64,000 bases of DNA from Chaetoceros tenuissimus (GCA_021927905.1 BLLK01000022.1:682001-746000), one strand, 5' to 3'. Positions 20,270 to 30,130 are shown, counted from the first letter of the stretch. Numbers and translations are program-made. The notes: generated from the sequence alone by a model not told the origin.

Positions 20270-21010
20270 ATGGACCGGAAAGGAGGAAGTACACAGTCAG
20301 CTCACAACATTGGACGTATATTCAATTTTTTTCGTGGGTCCCATGGGAAAAAGGCAATACAACTACTTGATCAAGAAAAACATTGTACATATGAGTACAT
20401 TGATTACTATAAGTGCAAACACTCTCTAAGAGATACAAGTCTTATCTGTTTAAGATCTGAAAAAGAATTGATCAACGATGAAGTGATCCTCATAGCCTTA
20501 TCTATCCTAACGGATCAATTTTACGAACTCGAGCAGGCATATGCATGGGAAGGAATTTTTATCATTAAGGACCCAATATTTGCACACCAACTACTCGCTA
20601 TCAATTGTTCTGATCCAAGCAAGAAATCATTTAAGATCGGAAACGTTCAACTAAGTCACGATGAACTTGCAAAACATGTCGGTGGATATTTTGGTAAAGC
20701 AAGTAGTAGGAATTTAAGAGGATGGACATTAGAAAATGACCTGGATGGATATGAAATCAATCAGTTAATATTCCCTTGCTGCATTCCTCATAAGCATTGG
20801 TTTATGGTTCGCATCCTTCTTGATGAAAAAAAAATAATGTGTTCTAGTTCGGACTACAGATCCATTCTTTTTGGGAAAGAGGAATTACCCGAAGAATTTT
20901 CCTCATTCCAATATTCCTTCAATGAAGAGTTTCTGTGCTATATGAAAAGTAGAAAGAAGACGAAGAAGGTTTTGAATAGTTGGTGCCAAACGTCCAGGAT
21001 TCTCTCATAA
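20270..21010 (+). CDS. MULE cargo protein, N-terminal part with Ulp1-like His region
   Basis: 246 residues from ATG 20270. The second half looks like the first part of a C48 (Ulp1/SENP-type) cysteine protease: a substrate-groove helix region (LINDEVILIALSIL), then INQLIFPCCIPHKHWFMVRILLD, where His-Trp at 176-177 would be the catalytic His and its Trp neighbour. The frame stops at 21010, but the matching catalytic-Cys region continues in the overlapping frame that opens at 20977. Either a small frame change has split one gene, or a frameshift or tiny intron is used; I see no standard slippery heptamer in the overlap. Ulp1-type proteases are common passengers of plant Mutator elements. Their role in transposition is unclear. 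Confidence 0.62.
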   Translation: MDRKGGSTQSAHNIGRIFNFFRGSHGKKAIQLLDQEKHCTYEYIDYYKCKHSLRDTSLICLRSEKELINDEVILIALSILTDQFYELEQAYAWEGIFIIKDPIFAHQLLAINCSDPSKKSFKIGNVQLSHDELAKHVGGYFGKASSRNLRGWTLENDLDGYEINQLIFPCCIPHKHWFMVRILLDEKKIMCSSSDYRSILFGKEELPEEFSSFQYSFNEEFLCYMKSRKKTKKVLNSWCQTSRILS

Positions 21011-23046
21011 CTCTATTCATGTGCTACACAATGAACCAGACCGCGTCATTTGTTTTTGACCAGTTTAAGATTGATGACCCAAACATGCGCCTAGAATGGA
21101 AGTTATGTTTTGATCACGAGGTCATCCAAATTGATGGATCTAAATGTGACGGTGGTTTGTACTGTCTTCATATGATTGATACAACGTTACGACATTATAG
21201 AGGTGACACAAAATATTTCAACAAGATTGAGAAGAATGGCAGGGGCACTCTTTTAAATTACATCACAAATCTTAATTTTGTGACTCGGAAATTTCTAGCT
21301 TTAGAAGAAGATGATGATGATGACGATGAGGTGCAAATTGTTGAAGAAACTATGAGTGTTAAGGAAGTAATTACAACTATTGCCTCACCAAGTAGAGCAA
21401 ATCCTAACCGAAAAGCCAAACTACTCTCTCAACCAACACCTCGTGAGTTACCTAATCCAGATCTAACTGAGACATTGAACACAACGAAGATGGGTGCAGT
21501 TGGTACCAAGTTATTGAAGTCTATTTTTCTTGATTACAATGCAGATGATGAAACGAAAAAAATCTTCCGTAATTATCTCAGAGAATTTGGTGCATATGTG
21601 CTGACTAATGCGCCAATCGAATCAACACCGGATGAGGATTTGAAAATCATTGCTTACATTTTAATTGAGCACAATCACCTGAGAGAATTCCCAGAAACAG
21701 AGAATGAACCATCAGAAGAAATTCCTGAAACAAAGATTGAACAATCTCAATCCTGTGCAATTGTCCATCTTCATAGCCATACAACCAATCATGATTATTC
21801 AAAGTCTGTCTTTGGCAAGGGTCCTCGCAATACAGTTAGAGAAAATCGTGAAAAGGGTTTGTTTCAGGATAGTATTCCTCTACGATACCTGATGTCTCAG
21901 GTTGCTCGTATGTTAATGTCCCAAAATAAACGTGATGGAACAAAAATGAAGGCCCTTTATTTCCCAGTTTATAAAACAACCACAGATGAACATGGGCATC
22001 ACACAAGAATGAAGAAGAGGAAAACAGAAAGCATTGTATACCCAGACAAATTTAAATTCCGTAGAGAAATTGACAAAGTGGTGGAGCAAAATCAGAATCT
22101 GCGAAAATTGTTTGGTTTCCATATTGAAAGAAAGAAACCACCAGTGAATGCATTATACACTACGGAGGAATATGAGTGGTTGTATAAGCCAGATATCGAA
22201 TATGGTAGCAACATACTTCTGATTGGTCAAACTATTAGTCATGTGACAAAATGTGCCTTGCAAAATCTGACAAATATGGAAGGGCAATTGAAATTTCTCT
22301 TGGGTGTTGGTCAAGAACAAGATTTGTCTTCGCATGTTATGTATCTAGACCCTCATGCAGTAACCGATATACAGTTCTTTCCAGCGGAGGAAAGCAATGC
22401 AGAACCCAATCTCTATGCTAACAATCGTTGGTTTGGATATAAACACGTTCCAAAAGTAAATGAAAAAACTGAGTTAGCATTATCTGAAAATCTCACATCG
22501 ATGATTGAAGACAAGAAGAAAGAAACCAAAACCTCTCAAAAGCGACAATGGATCAGGCCAGAAGTTGGAGGTGCTGTTTCTTTAATTTCCAAAGATAGAT
22601 CTTGTGTGTGGTTATCACTAAAATCAATGCTCCAGCGCCACTTCAGTCATCTTCTGCCAAGATGCAAGATTCTTGAAGATAAATACAGCTCCGGTAAATT
22701 TGAAGACTTGCGTTTTTTCAAGGCTAAAGTCAAAGGCAAAGATATTCCACTGAGTGAACTTTTAAAGGAAATGTCAATTCAGATTGTGAAGGAGAAAACA
22801 CCGGATAAAGTGGATATCTTTTCTTTTCTTCAAAAGGAATTGAAGGACAACAAATGTTATCTTTGCATGCTCACAAACATACATCGTGAATCAATACATG
22901 CCATTGGAATTGAAACGTTTAATGGAAAAGTAATTTTGAATGACAGTGGTATTATTCATGAGTATGATGGTAAAAACAGTCTTTCCAAATGTTTGGGTGA
23001 TATTCCTTGCATTGACGTGAAATTCCTTTGTCATCTTAATCTATAA
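20980..23046 (+). CDS. MULE cargo protein, Ulp1-like Cys region plus second protease-like domain
   Basis: 688 codons in the frame that overlaps the previous stretch by 31 bases; it opens without an ATG (TTG at 20980; first ATG at 21019), so it is probably the continuation of the upstream gene. IQIDGSKCDGGLYCLHMID, near residue 50, fits the Gln and Cys boxes of C48 peptidases. An acidic stretch follows (EEDDDDDDEVQIVEE). The last 150 residues form another region with SKDRSCVWLSLKSML, IHAIGIETFNGKVILNDSG, that is Cys, His and Asp in papain order, resembling C39 or OTU-like folds. It therefore may hold two peptidase-like modules. The middle (about 200-500) is not recognised. It ends 6 bases from the convergent transposase gene. 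Confidence 0.58.
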   Translation: MVPNVQDSLITLFMCYTMNQTASFVFDQFKIDDPNMRLEWKLCFDHEVIQIDGSKCDGGLYCLHMIDTTLRHYRGDTKYFNKIEKNGRGTLLNYITNLNFVTRKFLALEEDDDDDDEVQIVEETMSVKEVITTIASPSRANPNRKAKLLSQPTPRELPNPDLTETLNTTKMGAVGTKLLKSIFLDYNADDETKKIFRNYLREFGAYVLTNAPIESTPDEDLKIIAYILIEHNHLREFPETENEPSEEIPETKIEQSQSCAIVHLHSHTTNHDYSKSVFGKGPRNTVRENREKGLFQDSIPLRYLMSQVARMLMSQNKRDGTKMKALYFPVYKTTTDEHGHHTRMKKRKTESIVYPDKFKFRREIDKVVEQNQNLRKLFGFHIERKKPPVNALYTTEEYEWLYKPDIEYGSNILLIGQTISHVTKCALQNLTNMEGQLKFLLGVGQEQDLSSHVMYLDPHAVTDIQFFPAEESNAEPNLYANNRWFGYKHVPKVNEKTELALSENLTSMIEDKKKETKTSQKRQWIRPEVGGAVSLISKDRSCVWLSLKSMLQRHFSHLLPRCKILEDKYSSGKFEDLRFFKAKVKGKDIPLSELLKEMSIQIVKEKTPDKVDIFSFLQKELKDNKCYLCMLTNIHRESIHAIGIETFNGKVILNDSGIIHEYDGKNSLSKCLGDIPCIDVKFLCHLNL

Positions 23047-23052
23047 AACTGT

Positions 23053-26000
23053 TTAAAAGTTACCTGTGGTATTGTTTAAATCACTTCGTTTTAAATTCCG
23101 ACGATTGTATTCATGTCTGCTCTTTAAACGACCTTTGACAGAAGTTCCTTGACCAGCATTCAAAACTGCCACTGTTCCCACATCTTTTGGATTTGATATA
23201 CTACCAATTGCACCACCTTCCTTACAACGTTTTTGAGTAACAATGAGATTGACTTCTTCTATTGTCTGCGAAGAGCAGGTATCAAACAATAAAGCACAAT
23301 TTGCCAAAAAATCAGCACGAGTGGTTGTATTTGTAAATGCTTCAATTGTTAACAGAGATTGTGACTGTTCTTGACCATATGTGGATTGACTACCACCAGT
23401 CTGTGAAAGCTGTCCCATTCCTTGTACGGGGCCATCATAATGATATGCACTATCTTCATTATCATTCCCAAAAGCCATATCATCATGATGTGCTGTGTCA
23501 TTTTGATGGTTTTTCATATATTTCTTATAATTGTCTGATCCACGACAGAGGTATCCTTCATGTAATATTGCACTTTGTACTGCACAGATAGTTTGATACG
23601 TTTGGGACTCTGTGTCAATAGTCCATTTATCCACAAATGAACAATCATTGAGTACACATCCACGAAATATTCCATTAGAGTCAAAGCCTTTTTCTATTGT
23701 ATCTTTGAATACTTCTTCCAGATTCTCCTGTAACATCGCTGGTGCATAGTCACGATCAAAGTAATAATTGAATACTTTCCACCACCGAATATGATAAAGC
23801 TCTGGTCTCAAATATGTCTCATCATCAATAACAGCCATGATATGAATACAAGGAGCCATGTATTCATGGACAAATCCACAATCACAATGGATTCGATTGT
23901 CAGCACTTATATGCACCACTCGAACATGCTCAAATCTAGTATATTTGCTAGTGCCATCATTATCTGTGTCGAAAACACCAGCGATACCTTCTCTGTCATC
24001 TACACATCCAATCTCAATTTCTTCAAAGATAGAAGAGCGTATCACTAACCATTTCCTATTTCCAATGTAAACAGCAGTAACAAATTCCCTTTTATCAAAA
24101 AATTTGATTGCTAAACTTTCCATGTACTTGGTTAAAAAGGGGGCAGTTTGTGATCGCGACCATATCTTGGTTGCATTGATATCTGCTGCCATCACTGTAT
24201 GCGCACGTTTATTCTTAAATTGACTTTGTTGGATCAATTGATAACCTGATTTTTCAAGTGTATGTCTATGATCAACAGCATGGGGTGTATTGTGTTTTAA
24301 TGTACTGTTCTCTGCCTCTGAAATAGAGCTTCCCCTAAAGCCAAACGTGGGTAAGTATTTAAATATCCAATGCCCACAGTTATCTCGGAATTTATCAAAA
24401 TTCTTGAGGATACCATCAATAGCTATGATGTGATGATCTTTAAGTTGCCCAACTTCTTTTGCCAAATTATACATAGTCTCAAAATCCTTGCGGGACTTTC
24501 TATATTCTGCCTCGCTTTCTATGGAAGTAAACCATGAAAGTATGAATCCACGGATATCCTTTAGGCATTGTTTTGTTTCAAGAGTAGTGCTACTGTCAAT
24601 AATAACATTCTTTAGCCACTCCTGGATCACAAGATGATACATGTCCAGCCTGTGTTTAATTCCTGTTGAGTAATCGCGCTTATTGTCGGTGCCCATTCTA
24701 ATGGCATCAATCAAAGCCATCTCTGCATCACTCGCTACACAAAGCATACGCTTTGTAGTGGAGGTACCAAAAAGATATGGCATTGCTTCGGCAATAGGCC
24801 AAATATATGCTATGGTTTGTTTCGAGGGCATAAAACAATGCATAGTTGTTACTGTTTTCATGTGCCCAGTGACAACCGTAAATGAGAAAAGATTTCTTCT
24901 GAGTCTATTCAAACTAAATGTCATGTCACATGAAGAGAACTCAGGGAACATCTTCATGGAACGGATTTGGTCATCTGTAGCCCAGCAAATTGAGACCAAT
25001 ACTTTTGTGTTTTCATCCAAACTCAATTGGCTTCTCATTTCAGATATTTCACTACGGTATTTATTCTCAAGAGCTAGATGGACAGCATTATTACTGGACG
25101 AAACAACTTCCTTTGATTTTCTAATACGGTTATACACAACTAAACCTGAGTCTGGTTCATGAAAAACGTAGACATATGAAATGTCATCCATTGATTCCAT
25201 CATAGCTAGCAGCCGTTCTGCATCTTGTCCATGAGGTATTTTTTTAACTTTGGCAAAAATATCATCCAGCTCTTTCTCTTTAAAAGAACGAATAGTACTG
25301 TGCGAGACGTAAAGGTTGTATGTCTTTTGTACTAGCCCTACTATAGTATGGCATGGAACGTTGAGTTGAACGTTATACTTTATAAACGTTTGTATCTCAG
25401 GAGTCAAATCATTTTTTGCAGCAGTCAAGTGCTCTGGATCTAAAGGTAAATGATGTGTGTGTTGAATAGGCTTGTTGGCAAATGAGACATACCATAAAGC
25501 ATCATTGGGATCTGAATGATTGGACTTTTTATCACAAAACACTGTGAACGCAAATTTACAAGTAGTTTCAGTTGTTTCAGAACGTGAAGTTGAAGTCTTG
25601 TTCTTTTGTCCATTTATGCGTCTCTTCTCATTACGAGGTTGAGACATACTGCATTGGCTTAAGGTATTATGTGAAGACCTACTGCAATGCCTTTTGCTTA
25701 TAGGCTGATGTTCACGACCTTCAATTGTCATTGGTTGTTGTAGCTTGTCATTGAAATTAGCTTTTGAAGTGGAAGTTTGTTGGCATATGTTATGTTTACA
25801 ACAGAATCGTATGTGATGATACTGTGTTTTGTTGTTGCTTTGTTTTCTAGGAAGTATTTCAGTCCCTTGTTCTCTAGCTTTGGCTTTTAGGAATTGGATG
25901 ATGGAATCTTTCATTTCTTTTGAATGACCTTTGAAATTTTCGATACGGAAAGCAGCATTTTTTGGGTAATGATGAACATCCTGTAGAATTTGTGAATCAG

Positions 26001-26208
26001 CCAAGAAACGTTTACTTTGTTGTATACATTCAATTAGATTTATTTCTCTGTTCTTGGACGTACAGCCAGCAGTTGGTACTGCATGAGGTGTCACAACACC
26101 ACAATCATCTCGGTACCAAACTGAGGAACGCAGAGATATAACAGCATCCCACGTTTTAGATTTATCTATAGAGGAAAACAAATCATTAATTTTAGAAGAT
26201 GATGCCAT
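23053..26208 (-). CDS. MULE transposase with SWIM zinc finger
   Basis: 1051 residues from Met at 26208; the frame is open for 64 more codons upstream, but these would lie in the terminal region. The N-terminal half has a Cys/His-rich DNA-binding-type region (CKFAFTVFCD then WYVSF and HTHHLPL), like the FAR1/FLYWCH fingers of Mutator proteins. The RNase-H-like catalytic core has Asp near 428 (FSSCDMTFSLN), Asp near 494 (CVASDAEMALID) and Glu near 631-633 (ISEAENST). The MULE signature runs through FTVVTGHMKTVTTMHCFMP. A SWIM finger follows near 775-789 (HCDCGFVHEYMAPCIHI). The frame is uninterrupted and all key residues are present, so the enzyme could be active. It cuts at the 34-base terminal repeats of this element (inference). 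Confidence 0.9.
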   Translation of the reverse strand: MASSSKINDLFSSIDKSKTWDAVISLRSSVWYRDDCGVVTPHAVPTAGCTSKNREINLIECIQQSKRFLADSQILQDVHHYPKNAAFRIENFKGHSKEMKDSIIQFLKAKAREQGTEILPRKQSNNKTQYHHIRFCCKHNICQQTSTSKANFNDKLQQPMTIEGREHQPISKRHCSRSSHNTLSQCSMSQPRNEKRRINGQKNKTSTSRSETTETTCKFAFTVFCDKKSNHSDPNDALWYVSFANKPIQHTHHLPLDPEHLTAAKNDLTPEIQTFIKYNVQLNVPCHTIVGLVQKTYNLYVSHSTIRSFKEKELDDIFAKVKKIPHGQDAERLLAMMESMDDISYVYVFHEPDSGLVVYNRIRKSKEVVSSSNNAVHLALENKYRSEISEMRSQLSLDENTKVLVSICWATDDQIRSMKMFPEFSSCDMTFSLNRLRRNLFSFTVVTGHMKTVTTMHCFMPSKQTIAYIWPIAEAMPYLFGTSTTKRMLCVASDAEMALIDAIRMGTDNKRDYSTGIKHRLDMYHLVIQEWLKNVIIDSSTTLETKQCLKDIRGFILSWFTSIESEAEYRKSRKDFETMYNLAKEVGQLKDHHIIAIDGILKNFDKFRDNCGHWIFKYLPTFGFRGSSISEAENSTLKHNTPHAVDHRHTLEKSGYQLIQQSQFKNKRAHTVMAADINATKIWSRSQTAPFLTKYMESLAIKFFDKREFVTAVYIGNRKWLVIRSSIFEEIEIGCVDDREGIAGVFDTDNDGTSKYTRFEHVRVVHISADNRIHCDCGFVHEYMAPCIHIMAVIDDETYLRPELYHIRWWKVFNYYFDRDYAPAMLQENLEEVFKDTIEKGFDSNGIFRGCVLNDCSFVDKWTIDTESQTYQTICAVQSAILHEGYLCRGSDNYKKYMKNHQNDTAHHDDMAFGNDNEDSAYHYDGPVQGMGQLSQTGGSQSTYGQEQSQSLLTIEAFTNTTTRADFLANCALLFDTCSSQTIEEVNLIVTQKRCKEGGAIGSISNPKDVGTVAVLNAGQGTSVKGRLKSRHEYNRRNLKRSDLNNTTGNF

Positions 26209-26381
26209 GTTTGTTTCTAATGTAAGAGTATGAAGTATATCTATGGTGCTGGATATGTATTTGTTGATTAGCCAAGCAATGTTGAGCATTTTTAAACTAT
26301 TTCCTGACCGTTGATATTTTTTGGTAACAAATTGTGAATTCGGATATAGAATAAAAAAAGGGGGTGTATTGACACTAAATG

Positions 26382-26415
26382 ATGACGTCGAAAAAAACAC
26401 ATAAGATTTGCCTGG
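26382..26415 (-). repeat. Right terminal inverted repeat of the MULE
   Basis: Exact reverse complement of 19697-19730. Confidence 0.88.
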
Positions 26416-26436
26416 GTTAACAAAATCTTCCCTGGT

Positions 26437-26575
26437 TTGTCTACTAAAAAAAGGCCAATTTAGCTGGATTGTCTACTGAAACAGTAGACAAAACGATAAT
26501 CGCAACACAATCTTGCACTAGATGCGTCCGTAATAATGAGCTGCGATTTTGGTTTTGTCTACTGATTGTCTACTG
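26437..26575. repeat. Cluster of TTGTCTACT motifs, one pair forming a hairpin
   Basis: Copies at 26437-26445, 26469-26478 (facing 26482-26491 to make a perfect 10-base-arm hairpin with AAA loop), 26555-26564 and 26566-26575 (tandem, 11-base period). Two more face each other at 27474-27482 and 27499-27508, and a shorter CAGTAGAC lies at 27598. All are outside the transposon end and upstream of the GDI gene. Confidence 0.8.
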
Positions 26576-26804
26576 ATTCTAGGCCATTTACGTAGATAAG
26601 TTTATTTCAATGCGATCTCAGTTACTTATAGCTATCTAACTCATTGAGCAATACGGAAATGAGTGGATTGGTCACCTTCTGGCTAGCTAATTCGGGATCA
26701 GTAGGAGAATGAGGAATATCATGGTGGCTGAATAAAAACATCATCGCTTCCAGCCAGTCCTCAACACACAATTTGAACGAAGGCATGAAAAAAGCAGAAC
26801 AAAT

Positions 26805-27100
26805 ATGTTGAGAAGAAACAACACAAATCTAATACTTGCAGATGGCGACTTAGATAGAGATGCGATCGTGGAAAGAGGGGGATGGAAATTTACATGTCAG
26901 TGCAGATATCTTGTTGCAGATACTCGAGGAGATCAGTATGTCGGCCGTATTTTGGCAGAATATGAGTACAATAGAATGCGTGAAAATGAAATTATGGAAG
27001 CAGGGGATGACGGTATGTTTTTCATTCGTATTTTGCTTCTTGTCTTTCATGAATTTACAAAGGCTAATGCATGATATTTATTTCAGCTGTTGAAAAATGA
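26805..27100 (+). CDS. Small hypothetical protein, two exons
   Basis: Exons 26805-27012 and 27087-27100, joined across a 74-base intron (GTATGT to TTTCAG, phase 1), give 73 residues. The product is charged (LADGDLDRDAIVERGG, then EYEYNRMRENEIMEAGDD) with a Cys pair (FTCQCRY), and has no signal peptide or membrane helix. I do not recognise it. Support is the ATG, good splice signals and balanced composition only; it may be an N-terminal remnant of a larger gene. It sits between the transposon and GDI. Confidence 0.4.
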
Positions 27101-27649
27101 ACAAGAGAACGAACATTTTTCATATACAGGCTGCATGGACGCCATAAGTTTAAATTGTTGAAAGAAACGTAAAGACTATAGAGGAATTGTAGAATACGAG
27201 GTCGGCATATATGCAAATGTAAAAAGTAAAATTAATTGGAGGAGGAGAGAGTTTGACGTTGCATTTCAGATATTAGTTTGAGTAAATGCAATATGGAAAT
27301 CTCATGATGATATATTTTTAAAAATTAAATAGTATTCAAATGGAAGACTAAAATAAAAATGAATTAGTGAATTTTCTCGAGGTATCATCAGGTGCCATGT
27401 GATTTCAAATTATTGTGAAAAGGAGGGAAGCGTGAGTAAACCAATGAGAACTCCTAACTGGATGGGGTTGAAATTGTCTACTAGGTTCTACGCGATAGCA
27501 GTAGACAAACCTGTGTAGCCATAAAAGAACATGCTGGATGCTGCTGGAAAGGTATCTCATGGCATCTATTTCAGTGCACATAACTTTCTAATTGCCGCAG
27601 TAGACTTCTACAAATACACCTTAACTCAATCTACTTCAAAAGAAACAAA
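27101..27649. promoter_or_regulatory. Upstream region of the GDI gene
   Basis: AT-rich, no open frame of note. It contains the facing TTGTCTACT/AGTAGACAA pair (27474-27508) and a third CAGTAGAC about 45 bases before the GDI start, so the motif may belong to the GDI promoter and not to the transposon. Confidence 0.4.
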
Positions 27650-29220
27650 ATGTCCGAAGAAGAACCTACCCAAGAACCAGCTGCACCTGTGAGTATGAAA
27701 GAAATGTTTTCTTTGAATATTTTTGTTTGACTGGAGGAAAGATACATTGTGAATGCACTTTCTCAATTCGGAGTCTTTCCTCTGAGGAATGACCTTTGAA
27801 AAACCGAGCTACCCTACTTTGCAGCATTCTCACAACTAACACTCTTTATAAATAGGCCTTTGAATGGATTCCTGAGGGTTTTGAGCCTCTTGCAGATGGA
27901 GAATATGATGCGATTGTCATGGGAACTGGATTAAAAGAGTGCGTTATTTCTGGGCTTCTTTCTGTCAATGGAAAGAAAGTACTCCATGTAGATAGAAATG
28001 GATACTATGGAGCAGATTGTGCATCCTTGAATCTTACCAACTTGTTTGAGAAGTTTCAAGCTGGAGAAGTTCCATCATACCTTGGATCTAATCGTGACTA
28101 TAACGTAGATCTCATTCCAAAGTTCATCATGGCTTGTGGAAATCTTACCAAGATGTTGCTCCATTCAAAGGTAACTCGTTACTTGGAGTTCAAGTCAATT
28201 GATGGATCCTATGTATACAAGGGAGGAAAGATTTTGAAGGTACCAGCAACACCAGAAGAAGCTCTCAAGTCTCCTCTCATGGGAATTTTTGAAAAGCGCC
28301 GTTTCCGCAAATTTCTTATCTACATTGATCAATACAAGGAGGATAATGCAGAGACTTGGGAACTGCGCGATTTGAAATCAATGACTATGCGTCAGCTTTA
28401 TGAAGATTTCGGACTTCAGCCAGATACACATGAATTCATTAGTCATGCAATGTGTCTTCAAACTGATGAGGATCATCTTGACTTGCCTGCCTTGGGAACT
28501 GTGAAGGAGCTTCAAAATTATTGTTATTCTTTGGCACGTTACGGAACTTCTCCTTACATTTACCCTATTTATGGACTAGGAGGACTTCCAGAGGGATTCT
28601 CTCGTCTTTGTGCTATCCATGGGGGAACTTTTATGCTTAACCGTGATGTTGATGAGATTGTTTTCGATGAGAATGGTCAAGCTTGTGGAGTGAAATCTGG
28701 AAAGGAAATGGCAAAGGCAAAAATGGTTATTGGGGATCCATCATACTTTCCACGTGACAAGATTCGCCCAACTGGTCAGGTTGTAAGATGCATCTGCTTC
28801 CTCAACCATCCGATTCCAAATACCAATGATAACCAATCTGCCCAGATTATTATTCCTGGACCACAAGTCGGTAGAAAGAATGATATCTTTGTATGCAGTC
28901 TTTCAGCTTCGCATGCTGTTTCTGCGCGTGGAATCTATATTGCTATTGTTTCCACTAAGATGGAGGCTGGAAAACCTGAGGAGGAGATCGCACCAGGTTT
29001 GGCAGTATTGGGTAATATTATGCAGAGATTTACCACAGTTGCAACCACTTATGAACCAATTAGTGACGGAAGCGATGATCAATGTTTCATTTCTAGCTCA
29101 TTTGATGGAGCAAGTCACTTTGAAAGTGATGTGAACGACTTGCTTTCTTTATACAAGAGAGTAACAGGAGAGGAGCTTGATATGACTATCAATGCAGATT
29201 CTGTAGAAGCTGATTATTAG
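27650..29220 (+). CDS. Rab GDP-dissociation inhibitor
   Basis: Two exons, 27650-27688 and 27856-29220 (167-base intron, GTGAGT to ATAG, phase 0), give 467 residues. After a short acidic leader, the GDI/REP FAD-like fold starts with EYDAIVMGTGLKECVISGLL and SVNGKKVLHVDRNGYYG. HEFISHAMCLQTDE and YPIYGLGGLPEGFSRLCAIHGG are the conserved Rab-binding regions, and the C-terminal SSFDGASHFESDVND matches the GDI end. GDI extracts prenylated Rab-GDP from membranes and returns it to donor compartments. The length and the absence of the large REP insert favour GDI over Rab escort protein. Codon use is markedly regular and GGA-rich, suggesting high expression. Firm call. Confidence 0.95.
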
Positions 29221-29306
29221 GAAGTTACATCTTGTTACTGCTTTTGTTATATAGTATTTGGACTAATTTTTTGAAGAACTTTTTAGTGTCAATTCTATAA
29301 TGAAAA

Positions 29307-29891
29307 CTATTTTCTTCCTCGACCACGGCCTCTTCCTGCTCTAGCTCTCCAACTTCCTCTTCCCGCAGAACTCATCTTTATCGGTTTCAATCCTGTAACA
29401 TGTTCAGCCTCCAAAGCAGAAAGTTCACTTTCCAGCCTCACCTTTTCTTTGATATCACCTTTCAAATTCATTTGCTCGATTTTCTTCTTCAAATCTGAAA
29501 TCTTGTCTTCTCTTGATGACTTTCTACCAGCCTCTTCATTTTGTATTGCCTTCTCTACACACTTTCTGCAACGCGCCTTCTCTTTTTTTGCCAGCTGATT
29601 GCGATTATAATCTGCTTGAGGTAAGGAATTCTTGCATGAAGCACAAACATGTTTTTCATTGCCTAGAGAGCCTGTACCACTAGTTTCTGAAGCAGCTCTT
29701 CGCTTAGCAGCTGCTTCTCGTTCTTTTGTCTCCTGTTCAGATACACATTTTTTGCATTTTAGGGCAGAACCTGTCTTTCGAAATCTTTCGAGTGCCTTGG
29801 AAGAAAATTCACTTCCCACTAACCTCTTCCGCCTACAAATAGAGCAATCGAAGTTTCCAGCCCACTTATCTGTAACTACTGGTGTTGACAT
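29307..29891 (-). CDS. Stc1-domain-like zinc protein with RGG tail
   Basis: 194 residues from Met at 29891; the frame is open upstream to 30017 but lacks features there. Two tandem zinc modules are seen: FDCSICRRKRLVGSEFSSKA to LKCKKC (residues about 14-48) and HVCASCKNSLPQADYN to ARCRKC (about 78-106). The C-x2-C, FS, C-x2-C pattern resembles the Stc1 domain that couples RNAi to the histone H3K9 methyltransferase complex in fission yeast. A coiled coil (EDKISDLKKKIEQMNL) follows, and the tail is Gly/Arg repeats (GRGSWRARAGRGRGRGRK), typical of RNA-binding proteins. RNA-linked nuclear function is a reasonable inference; the Stc1 role itself is not shown. It is convergent with GDI. Confidence 0.6.
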   Translation of the reverse strand: MSTPVVTDKWAGNFDCSICRRKRLVGSEFSSKALERFRKTGSALKCKKCVSEQETKEREAAAKRRAASETSGTGSLGNEKHVCASCKNSLPQADYNRNQLAKKEKARCRKCVEKAIQNEEAGRKSSREDKISDLKKKIEQMNLKGDIKEKVRLESELSALEAEHVTGLKPIKMSSAGRGSWRARAGRGRGRGRK

Positions 29892-30130
29892 GTTCAAGAA
29901 AGTAGTAATGCAACATGGTAATTGATATCTGATAGTAATGTAGTTTTTCACACTTAGTTTAGTAAGAGAGGCTTTTTGGTGCAAGCTATGCGTAGCTATG
30001 TACTCAGTACAACACACACATTTACCATATTATGTTAGAAAACCAATACTTATTCATTCTCCACTGTTATCTACTCATATTGCAGAACTGATTTTCATCA
30101 GTTTCGAAACTGAATAATTATTTAAACTCC

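Larger units (their letters stand above)
19697..26415. mobile_element. Mutator-like DNA transposon (MULE) with protease cargo gene
   Basis: A 6.7-kb element bounded by 34-base perfect terminal inverted repeats. It carries a minus-strand MULE transposase and a plus-strand gene with cysteine-protease-like regions; the two genes end 6 bases apart, tail to tail. The transposase is one uninterrupted frame with all catalytic residues visible, so the element is young or still selected. The bases flanking the repeats show no 8-11 base target duplication, which is odd for a fresh insertion. Ulp1-type proteases are known cargo of plant MULEs, which supports the grouping. Confidence 0.85.

Noticed and set aside
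26416-26424. Target-site duplication next to the MULE ends
   Set aside because: The nine bases outside each terminal repeat differ completely, so no duplication can be claimed.
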